64,000 nt of DNA from Corylus avellana (GCF_901000735.1 NC_081548.1:12720354-12784353); one strand, 5' to 3'; numbered from the stretch's first letter, positions 13,901 to 25,016 are shown. The notes: generated by a model from the sequence alone, not told the origin. Program-made: numbers and translations.

Positions 13901-15280
13901 CTACAGCCCAATCTAAGAAATATCTCAAAAAAGAGGATTTTAAGAAAAACATATTGGACTCGCAGTCCTCAAAAAGGCGCTGATTCCTCTGTCCAAATGC
14001 TTCATATTAAGAATGCAAGAATAGCTTTCCAGATAGCTTTATGTTTTGAACTTAAAAACAAGAGAAATTAAATTGGAAAAAGAAGCCTTATGTGACTAAG
14101 TGAGGTTCAAAGTTAAACATACATTACCTAATGTTGTCCGCAGGCCCATCAATACTTAATCAAAGAGCAACTAGAAAACCAAAAAACCAACATAACAACA
14201 GATTCACCTGTAAAACTGCCTGTGGGTCTTCAATCGCTGGACTAGGAAGTGACTTCGGATTACCGAGAAGTGAATTTATGTCCTTGCTGTAGTCCATCAC
14301 ATACTCCCACCTGATTTTTTTCAGAAAGAGTCAAATAATATATAATAAACGTTGAATTCTATGAAGTAACAATTTATGCGATAATAGATGTATTAAGTAA
14401 AACTTATGATCAGACAACAAGCAGAACCCCTCAAATGAAACAGACATACACTTCTCTACAGAAAACCAGTACAGGTTTAAAAACACATTCAACTTTCCCC
14501 AGCAAAATATTTTCATAATGAACTAAGCTCCCAAATAAATAATCTTTCTTATCTTTTTCTTTTTTATATAAAGTTCATGTCTTTTGCGATTCTAATTGAA
14601 AAGATTCAAATTCAACAGCCAAAACATCATATTTCAGTCCTCTTAATATAATGAATGTTATTATTATAAGCTTCACATAATAACAAAATATAAGTACCCT
14701 GTCCAAAAGGGGAAAAGAAGTAAAATTGTAATTGCACAAAACAAAACGACTAAAATTTCAAAATGCTCAATTCATTTATCTGAACTCTTCATTTCTGAAC
14801 AATCAAAAAAACATTAAATTTAATTTTTAACTTTTCTTTTCCTCTTCTCAGCTTTCTCAGCAACCAAACAGAACTTCTCAATAGTCCTTACCACTCAACG
14901 TGATACGGCGACGAGATCTTCGACAAGCTCGCGACCGAGTTCCTCCGGCTCTGAAGAACCGCGAATGGCGAGACGGAACCGTAAGCGACCCTCCGTAACT
15001 GCGCGTCGCTGATATCTCCATCTCCATTATTAAGCCTCACCTCCAACACCTTCCCGCCGACTTCGTCTCCGTCGGAGCCGTCACCGGATGCTCGACGGAA
15101 GAACGAGACGCGGAGGGAGTTGCCTCGGGCCCACGAGATGGCGACGCGAGCGATCGGCGGCTTGAGGCCGTGGTGGAGGGGATAGACCACCGGGCCTCGG
15201 GCCTCCGGCAAGAAAGGAACGAGAGCTCCGGCGCCGGACACGGAGGCGCCGTCTCCGGGGTCTGAAGCAACGCCGAGCAT
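4921..15280 (-). CDS. NUP85: Nuclear pore complex protein NUP85, complete, 18 exons
   Basis: Scaffold nucleoporin of the Y-shaped (Nup107-160) outer-ring complex, an alpha-solenoid protein of the nuclear envelope. Exons, 5' to 3': 15280-14892, 14310-14208, 13741-13631, 13538-13455, 12921-12850, 12700-12644, 8438-8319, 8200-8000, 7864-7754, 7633-7596, 7435-7279, 6624-6523, 6420-6364, 6183-6037, 5751-5681, 5586-5499, 5298-5242, 5118-4921. All junctions are GT-AG and in phase, giving 2163 bases and 720 aa, close to the size I recall for plant NUP85. Diagnostic stretches include [49 protein letters not shown] and [19 protein letters not shown]. The start is [11 protein letters not shown]; an upstream in-frame ATG (15400) adds a low-complexity leader I consider untranslated. 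The first exon is GC-rich, unlike the AT-rich surroundings. Intron 6 (8439-12643) is swollen by transposon insertions. Confidence 0.93.
8646..10935 (-). mobile_element. Degraded L1-type LINE in NUP85 intron 6
   Basis: Minus-strand LINE remnant in the same orientation as the host gene. The poly(A) end shows as T-runs at 8646-8662. Reverse-transcriptase and zf-RVT pieces are recognisable in several frames, for example [18 protein letters not shown] near 10.75 kb (RT core), [20 protein letters not shown] near 10.0 kb and [15 protein letters not shown] near 9.3 kb. Stops and frameshifts are frequent, so it is dead. A 10-base phrase CCAAAGTTTT at the left edge and again near 10940 may be the target-site duplication, but this is weak. 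Confidence 0.75.
10950..12065. mobile_element. Non-autonomous TIR element with gene-like interior, NUP85 intron 6
   Basis: The ends are imperfect inverted repeats: AGCATCTCTAGCAGTCAATT near 10960 and, reverse-complemented, a matching GAGCGTCTCCAAGAGAAT at 12045-12062, each next to an AGCTATTTT or TAGCTATT phrase. The same end type recurs at 54770-55752. The interior from 11500 to 11830 is markedly more GC-rich than the flanks and has gene-like coding character on the plus strand (for example [20 protein letters not shown]). That suggests a captured host fragment, source not recognised. Confidence 0.45.
12262..12424 (-). mobile_element. Short 5'-truncated LINE 3' end with 12-bp target duplication
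   Basis: A 163-base insertion starting with a long T-rich tract (the poly(A) tail seen from the other strand). It contains the LINE 3'-end signature also seen near 8665, 13757 and 52060 (ATTATTGAAAG, then AGTATACAAGAAA). It is flanked by TGGTTGTTTTCT at 12250-12261 and 12425-12436. Confidence 0.75.
13754..14039 (-). mobile_element. LINE 3'-end fragment next to a NUP85 splice acceptor
   Basis: It shares the LINE 3'-end phrases (ATTTATTAAATGA, CACAAAAGTATACAAGAG). It is flanked by a 9-base repeat ATGTTTTGA at 13745-13753 and near 14040. It lies about 12 bases upstream, in transcript sense, of the acceptor of the exon ending at 13741. Confidence 0.55.
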
Positions 15281-15439
15281 TGTGGCCGGAAATGCCGAGG
15301 GTTGGACTGTGTTATACTGTGAGTGTGTTTGGAGGGGTGGGGGTTTGGGGAGGTTTTGCCAAGAGGAATTGACGTGCGCACGGGTGGAGAGTCTAGCCAC
15401 TTCGCAAATAATGGATTAAATTATAAAATTAAATAAAAA

Positions 15440-15965
15440 GGGAAAATAACGTTTAGGGTCTAGGTTTTCATCTTATTTAAATTTAGTAATTGAGTTTTCT
15501 TTTTTAAGAATATATCCTTCTATCACTTTATAATTAAAGTTAATAGTTTGTCATTTGTTACGTGTATCTCATTTAACATGCTAGTGTTCATGATATAATG
15601 CCACATTCACAACCGTCAAGTCATTCATAAAACAATAAAATATAATATAATAAATGGTACAAAATTCATAGGTTTTGTGTTCCTTTAACTATCCCTCGTC
15701 ATATCAACTAGTTTTTGTAGGACTTTGCTTTTTTTTATTGAATGATTTGGCACTTGTTGACATGTCATTGTATTGGGATGTTATGACAAATTAAATGATA
15801 CACACGTGACATATGACAAGTAGTTAACTTTTATAATAGAGTGATAAATTGACATATTTTAATTTTTGGCAAATCCTAAGGATGGTATTCTTAAAATTAA
15901 AAACTCAAAAAATCCAAATCAGATGAAAACCTAAAAGCTAAATATGATTTTTTTTAAAAAAAAAG
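15440..15965. repeat. Palindromic MITE-like repeat upstream of NUP85
   Basis: The left side reads GGTCTAGGTTTTCATCTTAT and the right side contains its approximate reverse complement (CAGATGAAAACCTAAAAGC), with AT-rich interior. It begins about 160 bases upstream of the NUP85 ATG. A related half copy lies at about 4200-4540, at the 3' side of the same gene. Confidence 0.5.
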
Positions 15966-16650
15966 AAAAAAAAAATTTAAAATTTATGGTGATTAATGAG
16001 GAACTAGCCAATAAAAAAAAAAAAAGACATGTGTTCACCCCATAAAGTTGAGTAATTTTAGAAGTCACAATTGTATTCTTTTTGTATCACTTCATGAATG
16101 ATGTAACTTTTAAAATTATCATTTGATCAAAATTCAATTATGATCACAAGCCCAACAACACTTACATGACCCTCAAGTACGACCACACCCCTCTACTATT
16201 ATGGGGGCTAGCGTCACCCCAATTCTAAAACAATTTAAGGCAATTTGAGCCTGCAAATGTTTTCGGTTAAAAAAGCAAAACAATACAGTATCTGTTAGAG
16301 TCAGTTCTAGTGAGGCACAAAAGGATGTAAATTAAAGTCGATTTCCTAGTCAAAATATAAGCTAAATGTCCTTTATTTAACATGGCCACAACTACAAATG
16401 ACATGCTTTCTAGAGAAATCAACTCCAGATTATTACAACATGGGCTAGCCAATCCACCTGCCAAGCCTTCCTCCTTTTCACATATATTTTCCAAGTCTCT
16501 CTCTATATAAAGATTACCATCTAGAACTTGCGACAGAACTGCTGAAATCTCTTGATCTCATGTAATGACATGACAAACACATAATATAACAAGCACACTT
16601 GACTGAAAGGTTTAAATTGGTGATCTTTTTTCACAGCGAAATGCATATCA

Positions 16651-19583
16651 TTATTCCCCTCTAGTTTTATCACTGATGTCCATTGAAGAAGAATGGAGAG
16701 ACTCTTTTACAATCTCCTGAATCCTTTTCTTCATTAGCTTATCTTTAACACCTGCAAGTATATTTCGGTAGAACATTTCCAACCCGATGAGCTTCCGACG
16801 ATCTGCAGCCTCCAACATGTTCTCCCATTCCTTTGCAACGTTAAAAGTACCGAAGTTCTGCAATGAGGCTGGAATATCTTGCTGTTCAAAAGGTTTTCCA
16901 AAAATTGAGCCATGAAGTATGCTAGCATACCGTTCCATCAAAGAAAGTTTTGATTGAAGAAGCTTCATCTCCTCCATTGCCAAAGACAATTTTTTGTCTA
17001 TTTCTGTGACTCTTTCAGAATCCTTTGCTCCAAAATTATCTTCCTCCCCAGAAGTCTTCAACTCCTCTTGTTTGAAATCTTCCGTAAGTGGAGGCCATAA
17101 TACCATAGTGGGAGAAAAACAATCAACTGTCTTACCATTGCCAAGAGCCCCACTCCTTCCCCGACCCCAAGACCAAAGCTTATATCCATCATGTGCAACA
17201 AGAAGAGTATGTGCAGCCCCACAAGCAACTTGTACTGGATCCTGAAATTTAGACCATTGTGGCCCGTTAAATGAAATTAGCAGAGGAGAAGCGGCATCCC
17301 CTGAATCAGAAATAGCAGCATCTGGGCATAGGCCAAGACCCTTCACCATTCCCCACGACCACACTTCTCCTGCTGACGAAACAACACTAGTATGAAACAA
17401 GCCACAGTCAACAGAGATCAGATAAACAGACTGCTGCAATTCTTTCACAGGTTCAGGAAATAATGCACTCTGTGTAGTTCCATGCCCAAGCTGCCCCTTG
17501 TCACCAAGGCCAAATGTCCAGCACACACTTTCTAGTGTGTCACTTACTCTCTTTTTACGAGTGAGCAAAGCCGTGTGAAAGGCCCCACATTCTACCTCAT
17601 AAACTGCCCAAGGAGAGTCTTCATTAAATGTCTTAATGATTTCAGGATGCAGCCTGCTCTCTCTATCCCCCAAACCTAACTGGCCATGTTTGTTGTTACC
17701 CCAAGAGTAGCATACTAGGTCATTACCTTTATATGTTTCTCCAGCACTAACCAAGGCCACAACATGCTCATTTCCACATGCCACCTTGACAACATTGTGG
17801 CCATAGAAATCCCAGACAGGTGTTGGAGTGAAAGTGCTTACAAGAAAGAATTCAGCTTCATCGCTGCTACTTTGCTGTGGGCAATTGCCCCAAATCCAGA
17901 GGGCCCCAAGATTATCAATTGCTAGAGACATCATTCCTCCAGCTTTGATAGAACAAACCTAAAGTAGACAAAGTAATAACAACCACACCAGATAAGACTC
18001 TAGGCCAGATTCTTTCCCGCACAACAGTAATATGATTATTTCATACCTTCAGTGACACCTTACTCTTTGTTTCCGACTCATCTGTCTGAGAATCAGGAGA
18101 TGCCAACCCAACAAATTGCTCCAGCAAGCAGGGCACTGCAGAATTTTCTCCACTAACACCAAGTTGGCCATCCATATAATAGTCAAGGATGTAGAAAAAT
18201 ATTCGAAAGTGTTAAAAAACATGGAGAAGAAAAATTATCCATGCAATTTCCATAACTACAATCTGTTAGGGAACTGAATGCGGTGAAAGAAGATATTACA
18301 CCCTCAGTGTGAAGGATACAGATGTTGTAACCCCAGCCCCAAATAGATCCATCATCTGCAGTACACAGAGAGCAAGAAATCAGAGCTAGGGAATCACTTC
18401 CAAGTCCCAATTATTTCATTGTTTTGCTAGTTAAAATTCACTGAGCTGGATCCACACATCTGACAGTTGATTAGTCTAAGCACAACTTACTAAGATAGGA
18501 GTACAATGCTTACAAATTCTGTAGATTTCTAGGAAGAAGAGGTCTGTCTCTTCAAATCCAGACCACGCAGCAAAATTGTGGGAGAGAGAGAGAGAGAGAG
18601 AGAGAGACTTAATAGCCTTTTACGTGACCCCTTTTCACTACATTACGCATAACTAATTCCCTAATCAAAGATGACATCTTTCAGTGCACGAGATTCTATG
18701 CAGCCTTGGTTATTCATATAAAACAATTTTATAGTTTTCAGGGACCTCACTAGAGCTGGCAAGACTTCAATGCCATTAGGCCAGCCTGAATCCAAAGAAC
18801 TTGTAAAGCCCAAAACATATCTGCTTGTTGTTATTGAAGAGAAATGATGCAAAGAATCAAACTTCAACCATCTCTCATTGGTAAATGGTAAGTCAAGAGG
18901 AAAGAACAAAAAGGACGCATCTTCCCAATAACCAAAAGTAGCCCAAGAACATAAAAATGGGTAAATCTACAATATGACATCGGTAAGTAAAGGTAAAGAT
19001 AAAGAAAAGCATGCAAAAAGCTTTATATGTTGTGTGCAGTAGGCCATATTAATTCTAATGCCTGCCTCATGAACTTTCCAAAAAGTGTAAGAATCAAACA
19101 GTGAAGCGGACTTTGCAGCTTGTTAACAATTGCAAACTGGGCTACATTTATGAGCTTTTGGAATAGTAATTGTGATATCCAAAGAAACGAAAACGAAAAG
19201 AGGAAAATATAATGGATAAATCCATAACCTGCAAGAGCAAGACTATGATAAGCGCCAGCAGCTACACCCACAAACTTGAGCCGCTCTTCTTTCGATCTAC
19301 CGGGAGAATCAAAATTGACACGGACCGGTAAAAGCTCGTCCGCCTCTGAACCGGTCCCGAGTCGCCCAAACATCCCTCTTCCCCACGAGTACACGCACCC
19401 ATCCCCTGCAATCGCCAACCACAAAACAACCCATGTATGTAAAGCTCTGTTTGATTGCAGAGAAAATGTAAATAAATAGCAAACAAAATGCAAATGGTTC
19501 AGAGCACCTGTGAGAGCGAGAGTGTGAGCTTCACCGGCAGCTACCGCGACCACTTTGCGGGACAAGTTAACTGCGTCGTTCAT
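16651..19583 (-). CDS. RCC1-repeat protein, complete, 5 exons, with a U12-like intron
   Basis: A beta-propeller protein of the RCC1/UVR8 superfamily; such proteins act as exchange-factor-like or scaffold proteins, and the exact role here is unknown. Exons: 19583-19508, 19405-19229, 18355-18320, 18171-18047, 17958-16651 (1722 bases, 573 aa). RCC1 repeats are recognised by GEAHTLALT, VYSWGRGMFGRLGTG, SIWGWGYN, CYSWGNNKHGQLGLGD, CGAFHTALL, CWTFGLGDKGQLGHGT, CGLFHTSVV and CGAAHTLLVAHDGYKLWSWG. After the propeller a charged C-terminal helix, probably a coiled coil (EIDKKLSLAMEEMKLLQSKL), runs to the stop. Three junctions are GT-AG. The fourth (18172-18319) has the donor GTATCCTTC, a CCTTGAC branch-like site and no usable AG, which fits a minor-spliceosome intron ending in GG. 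It is transcribed away from NUP85's 5' end. Confidence 0.9.
18172..18319 (-). other. Putative U12-type intron with GT-GG termini
   Basis: The donor GTATCCTTC matches the minor-spliceosome consensus RTATCCTTT at 8 of 9 bases. ATCCTTGAC at 18190-18182 matches the branch consensus TTCCTTRAC at 8 of 9. Eleven bases past the branch adenosine, cleavage after ATATGG restores the RCC1 phrase YNIYGQLGVSG in frame. The first downstream AG (GTTAG) would shift the frame. Confidence 0.65.
18583..18607. repeat. GA/AG microsatellite
   Basis: A run of about 12 AG dinucleotides in the 3rd-exon-side intron of the RCC1 gene. Confidence 0.9.
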
Positions 19584-20717
19584 TGTTGCTGAATAACACG
19601 GAACGACAGAGTAGTGAGGGTGTTAATCATCGGGACGGACAGTGGATAATTTATCGTTGTGCGGTTGTGGGACCGACGGAACGACACGATTACACGGTAA
19701 TTATCCCGGAAATGCAATGGCAAATCTGAAGTAGGAGGAATTGAGGAAATAAACTGTGAAGATGACAACGGGTTTATCGTCAACGTCACGTCGTTCTAGG
19801 AGAGTCGTTTTTTTATGCCAATGTCGTTTAATTCACATGTAGAGTCGTAGAGAGTGATTAAAAATAATGAAGGGAAAAATGTAAAATTAGTCCCTATGGT
19901 TTACCTGATTTACAATTAACTTCATATTTGTATCAAAATGAACTTTGAGATCCCTAGAGGACCCGTGGTTGCCAAAGCCTAGGGCCCACCCAGCAAGATC
20001 GCCGGTACACATCTTGCATAGACAAGCCAGAGTTTCTGAGCTCCTAGACACTGAGACAAACTGGTGGAAGACGACTCTAGTGCAGGAAATATTCACCGAT
20101 GAGGAAGCAAAAATGATTCTTAATCTAGGGGTAAGCCCTTGCCGAGGACAGGATATACTAGCATGGGAATATACCAAAAATGGAATTTTCAGTGTAAGGA
20201 GTGCGTATCATCTGGCCTTAGAAAAAATGGAGGAAGGGGAGGCAAGTAGTTCGGGCTCTAGCTCCTCAGGCACGTATTGGAGGCAAGTCTGGAATTTTAA
20301 AGTGCCACGGGTGGTGAAATTTTTCTTATGGAAAGCCAGCAATAACATTTTAGCAACCAAGGAGAAGTTCTTCCAGAAAAAGGTGGTTCCAGACCCTTTG
20401 TGCCCCATTTGTCTGATGGAGACGAAAACCATTAGCCACTGTCTTTGGTCATGTCCAGCCGCACAAGACGTATGGGCAGAGTGCAAAGGGAAACTACAAA
20501 AAAGAAACTGTTTGGCAGGAGACTTCACTGAAATTTTATTCCACGTTGGTCAGGGGCTGGAAGAGGAGGAACGGCATCTGCTAGCAACTGTCGCTAGAGG
20601 AATATGGCTGCGTAGGAACAAGTTTGTTTTCGAGGGCATTTTCCAAGCTCCCTCCGAGATCCTGCGAGCCGCGAGAGAACAGATGACAGCTTTCGTGGAG
20701 GCTTCACGTAGGCATAC

Positions 20718-22684
20718 TGTAACATCCCCAGCTTGTTAAGGCCGAGTTTGCTACTTTTCTTCTTTCACAACAAAAGTTCTTGCAAAGATCTATAAGGTCT
20801 ATCAGAGTACTTGATTTTGAAAGATACGAAAAATGCATAAAACATTTTTCAAGAGATTTTATTACAAGCGAAATTAGAAAACATTAAACTTTAGTTGCGG
20901 AATATCATATCATTACAATAACTTATATGAAAAGACTTTGAAAATTAATAATTATTCCCACCCCATTCCGGCCTCCTATTCCAGCATCCTTTCTACCTGA
21001 AAACAAGAAATAAAACTGAATGAGCCCAAAGGGGGCCCAGCAAGTAACATCCACGACCATAAATGGTTTTACTCCTTGTTCTCAGTTTTGAAAATCATTT
21101 TCGCAAATAAATATAATTCTAGCCATAATAATATCTGTATGTACGGTTGCATCTCCCGTAACATATACATACTATTACATCTAGTAATAGATCATCGTTG
21201 TAAATCATCTTTATAAATCATCATCATAATGCATCAATATAAATAATCTTTGTAAATCATCTTAGCATATCTTCGTTGAAAATATAGTATCATTTTCTCA
21301 TAATAAGGCCCATGTACACTATTACCCCTGTGCACGAGGGTTGCGGGTCCTTGTGACCATGGCACTGAACTGGGGCCACAGCCATGCCCGACCGTCAATT
21401 AACTCTTTCTTGGTGCACTCAACGGTCTAGTTGATGGAATACCACCTTCTGGCATAGCCTCCTTCAGTGGTTTCGCCTCCATCCGAGTATCGGTACCGAA
21501 CTCTCATCTTATCTTATCTTGGGACCAAAAATACTCTCCTCCATACATGTGCCCTCATTTCATAAACATTTATCTCATCTCTTGTACTTTTCTTTGTACT
21601 TCTTTTGATGCATCTTAGGGCAACATGTAGGAGGGTTTATCATCATTTTTTTCTTTCTTATAATCATCATCATTTCTCAACTTTCTTTTCTTAAAATGGA
21701 AACTTTTCCAAATATAAACTTGTTGTGCTTAAAAAGCCTTTAAAGAAATATAAACTTTCTAAATAATTCTTTTAGAAATCCTTCATGCATGCAACATAAC
21801 TTCATAATACGTAAATAAAATAATTATTTACAATTTGATACAAGAATATATAAATAGCATGACATGAAGTAATTTTAGAAGGGGTAGTGAATTTACTTAC
21901 CTCTAGACTGAAGCTAAAAGTGGTATGAAGGAATCCAGTTGCTCCAATATGACTAACACCACTAGTATATTTTTTGAAACTAATTTCTAAAGTCCGCTAT
22001 CTCTTGTGTTCTTTCTTTCTTGTAGCGCTTGGTCTCGCCCTTTCTCTCTCTGTTCTCAGTAAACACTCTTAGAAAGAAGAAAGACCGAGTAAAAAGCGGA
22101 AGAAGGAAGAATATATGCAAGAGATGGGAGAGGAGATGAGTGGTGAAAATTCTGAAGGAGAAGAGCTCTATTTATAGGAGAAAATCAAACACTATTCTAC
22201 CGTCAATTTACAATTATACCCTCATTTTACTATTTCACCAACCCTATACTATTTCACCAACCCTATACTATTCTACCTTCAATTTACAATTATACCCTCA
22301 TTCTATCTTCAATTTACAATTATACCCTCATTCTATCTTCAATTTACAATTATACCCTCATTTTACTATTTCACCAACCCTATACTATTTCACCAACCCT
22401 ATACTATTCTACCTTCAATTTACAATTATACCCTCATTCTATCTTCAATTTACAATTATACCCTCATTTTACTATTTCACCAACCCTATACTATTTCACC
22501 AACCCTATACTATTTCACCAACCCTATACTATTCTACCTTCAATTTACAATTATACCCTCATTCTCTAATTACCACTCTCATAAATTTCCCAAGAATTAA
22601 GATCCTTAGCTACAATGGATATTAAAATAACATCATTATCAAAATAATCTATTTAAATAGCTTTGAAAATTCTGGGACACTACA
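20718..22684 (-). mobile_element. Solo LTR (probably gypsy type) inside the LINE
   Basis: A 1967-base element with TG...CA ends (TGTAACATCCCC ... GGGACACTACA) flanked by the 5-base duplication CATAC at 20713-20717 and 22685-22689. There is no internal gag-pol region, so it is a solo LTR left by LTR-LTR recombination. Minus orientation is suggested by a good TATA box (CCTATAAATAG on the minus strand, about 22179-22169) with a leader-like sequence after it. The ends resemble those of plant Tekay/Del chromovirus LTRs (from general knowledge, not verified). Confidence 0.85.
22200..22575. repeat. Composite minisatellite in the LTR upstream region
   Basis: Two interleaved units: a block containing ACAATTATACCCTCATT seen seven times, and a block containing TATTTCACCAACCCTATAC seen about seven times. 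Both lie just upstream of the LTR's minus-strand TATA box, in the U3 region. A long plus-strand open frame across it (22140-22625) is only a by-product of the repetition. Confidence 0.85.
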
Positions 22685-23553
22685 CATACAGCACCCAGTA
22701 GTAGTCCTTCTGCTCGGGGAGACGGGTCATGGCAGAAACCTCCAACAGGGATGATGAAGATTAATTGGGATGCGGCGGTTGACAAAGAGAGAGGTCTAAT
22801 CGGCATGGGAACTATTATTAGGGACCATTCCAGTGAGGCCATAGCAATGTATAGTGCGCCCAAATCTTTCATAACTAATCCTTTTTTGGCTGAAGCGATA
22901 GCTGCTCGCACAGCGATTGAATTTAGTCGATCTGTCGGGTGCCGGAATTGTATTTTAGAGGGAGATGCACAGGGGGTGATCAATGCTATCAACCAATCCG
23001 AAGCTTTCATGGGGGAACACGGTCAGGTGATAAATGATATTAAGCTAGCTCTGGAGCAAGGAGGACACTGGTAGGTGAGGTTTATAGGCCGGGACAACAA
23101 CGGAGCTGCTCATATGTTAGCCAAGCTGGCGTTGCAATTTCCAAGCCCCCTTAGTTGGAGCAGAGATTTTCCAGCTAGCCTGGAAGAGATTGTAAGGAAC
23201 GAACAATTCGGATGATTTTTTTGGAATGAAATACTACTTCAAAAAAAAAAAAACTTTGAGATCCCTAGATATGCCAAAAAAATAATTTAGTTTCTACAAT
23301 CAAATTCCGCCCACTAATTTAACAGATTTCATTAAGGTGAGATTGACTTAAATGCAACAAGTGTCACAATTTTGTGGGTTCTGATGTTTCATGTCATCAA
23401 AATCTGATAACTCAGTAAACAAAATTTGACTGTAGGAAATAAATTATTTTTTTGGCATACCTCAAGGACCTTTAAGTTCATTTTGCTATCACAATAAGCT
23501 AATTGCAAATCAAGTAAATAACAAGGACTGATTTTTCATTTTTTCCAATAATG

Positions 23554-23827
23554 AAAAATGCTGCACACACTTCCGAGTTATGATAGAGAGAACACGGGCG
23601 TGATGCACGCCCGTGTTTTTTAATATTTTTTAATATTAAAATAAAAAATAATAAAAAACACGGGCGTGGTTCTCTGTATCATCACTCCACACTTCCAAAT
23701 GCTCACTCTGACATGTCAGTAAAAATTATTACTAAATCTAAAATTTAATAGTGATTAATTCAAAATCTAATGATAATTTTTAATGAACATCAGAGAGTGT
23801 GCATTTGAGAGTGTGTGCAGTATTTTT
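23554..23827. mobile_element. MITE with 18-bp terminal inverted repeats
   Basis: The left end AAAAATGCTGCACACACTT is the reverse complement of AGTGTGTGCAGTATTTTT at the right end, with one mismatch. Inside, at 23577-23692, lies a smaller hairpin with three copies of the motif CACGGGCGTG (or its complement). Confidence 0.6.
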
Positions 23828-24540
23828 CCAATATAATTAGAGTGCTACACAACTCTAAAGTGTTCATTTTCTGATGTAGCAATAAAAATCACAATTAAAT
23901 AAAATAACAAATAAAAATATATTTAGCATTTAATGATGATTTTCATTGTCAAGAGATAAAAATAGTATTTTTCTATAATAATTATCATTCCATGGCGGTG
24001 TGGCATGTTGATCAATATGGTGTTTATGTATTAATTCATGGACGATGACAAATGTTTAGTGATTTGGAGAAAGATAAACTTGAAAAATATGATTATCTTT
24101 TTGTTGTCAGGAAGTGATTAGTTGATGCAATAATAATTGAAGGGAGTGGACAAATCTAATGCGACATCATCCATAATCAATGATCTCATTCCAAGTGTCC
24201 TTATCTGCCCTTCCTTCTCTTGTTTGTTTTCAATACGGGTCATTGGTATCGTGACGGCTCTTCACAACTATGATAAGGTATATATATTTTTTTGATATGA
24301 TGAATCGATGATAAGGTATATTTGGAAGTAGTAATATGGACTTTTATTATACCTAACTTTCAATATATATAACTGTTAGGAATAAATGTGTCCTATTTGG
24401 CCTCGGTAACCCGAAGGACTACAGCCCATCCATGAGAGTGAACCGGGAGGTGTTGAAGGTTGTACATGAGGAGGGTAGCGCTGGTGAAGGTTGATATTAG
24501 TTGGTAGAAGAAAGGGTGGTGTCGGTATTAGAAAATATAA
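23828..24540. other. AT-rich intergenic DNA, nothing recognised
   Basis: No coding character or clear repeat ends seen on either strand. Confidence 0.5.
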
Positions 24541-25016
24541 ATTTTTAGGGAAAACTTCACAAAGCATCTTTGAATTACAGTGCGTTTTAAAAAGACCTCC
24601 TTAAATTTAAAAAATTTTCAATTTCACTATTCGAACTTTCAATTTGATGCAATTTACCTCATTCGTCAATTTTCGCCGTTAAACCCTAACGGAAACCCCT
24701 AAAAAGATAAAATTACCTTTCGATTTTCATTTAAACAAAAAAAAATGAAAAAAAAGGCCACAAGGTGGCTCAACCGTGGGTCACCCTGTGATTTTTTTTT
24801 TTTTTTTAATTTGAAATTAAGAGTAAATTTAGAATTTTATAAAAAAGTTAGGGGTATAATAGTCATTTTATCACTTTTAATGTTTAAAATTTGACGGACG
24901 GGATAAATTGCATCAAATTAAAAGTTGATTGAGTAAAATTGAAAGTTTTTAAAATTTAGAAGGTCTTCTCAAAATGTATGGTAGTTCAAAAATGTAAAGT
25001 GAAGTTTTCTCGAAAT
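24541..25016. repeat. Long palindromic MITE-like element
   Basis: The left arm (GGGAAAACTTCACAAAGCAT ... ATTTCACTATTCGAACTTTC) is mirrored by the right arm (GAAAGTTTTTAAAATTTAGA ... GTGAAGTTTTCTCG). A related palindrome with the same end type (AGACTTCACAA ... TTATGAAGTTTTTCC) lies at about 26165-26610. Confidence 0.6.

Larger units (their letters stand above)
19959..23251 (+). mobile_element. 5'-truncated L1-type LINE, with nested solo LTR
   Basis: Coding sequence runs from the 5' truncation through the zf-RVT region (VWNFKVPRVVKFFLWKA, CPICLMETKTISHCLWSCPA) into an RNase H domain (MKINWDAAVDKERGLIGMG, then ILEGDAQGVINAI), and ends in a short A tail at 23241-23251. It is flanked by an 18-base duplication AACTTTGAGATCCCTAGA at 19941-19958 and 23252-23269. 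The reading frame is open across the LTR site once the LTR and one duplication copy are ignored; a TAG at 23072 breaks the RNase H domain. Few other disablements suggest a fairly recent insertion. Confidence 0.9.
19875..23543. mobile_element. TIR (MITE-like) element interrupted by a LINE
   Basis: The left end (AAAATTAGTCCCTATGGTTT, then ACCTGATTTACAATTAACTT) is mirrored at the right end (AAGCTAATTGCAAATCAAGT, then ACAAGGACTGATTTTTCATT). Without the nested LINE the element would be about 375 bases. Further inverted phrases around the LINE site (ATATGCCAAAAAAATAATTT and AAATTATTTTTTTGGCATAC) support the palindrome. Confidence 0.65.

Noticed and set aside
15281..15400. Upstream ATG giving NUP85 an extra 40 residues
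   Set aside because: The extra segment is low-complexity and not like the family; [11 protein letters not shown] at 15280 gives the expected length.
22140..22625. 161-residue repetitive open frame as a repeat protein
   Set aside because: It is the translation of a minisatellite in a solo LTR, with no start context or coding bias.
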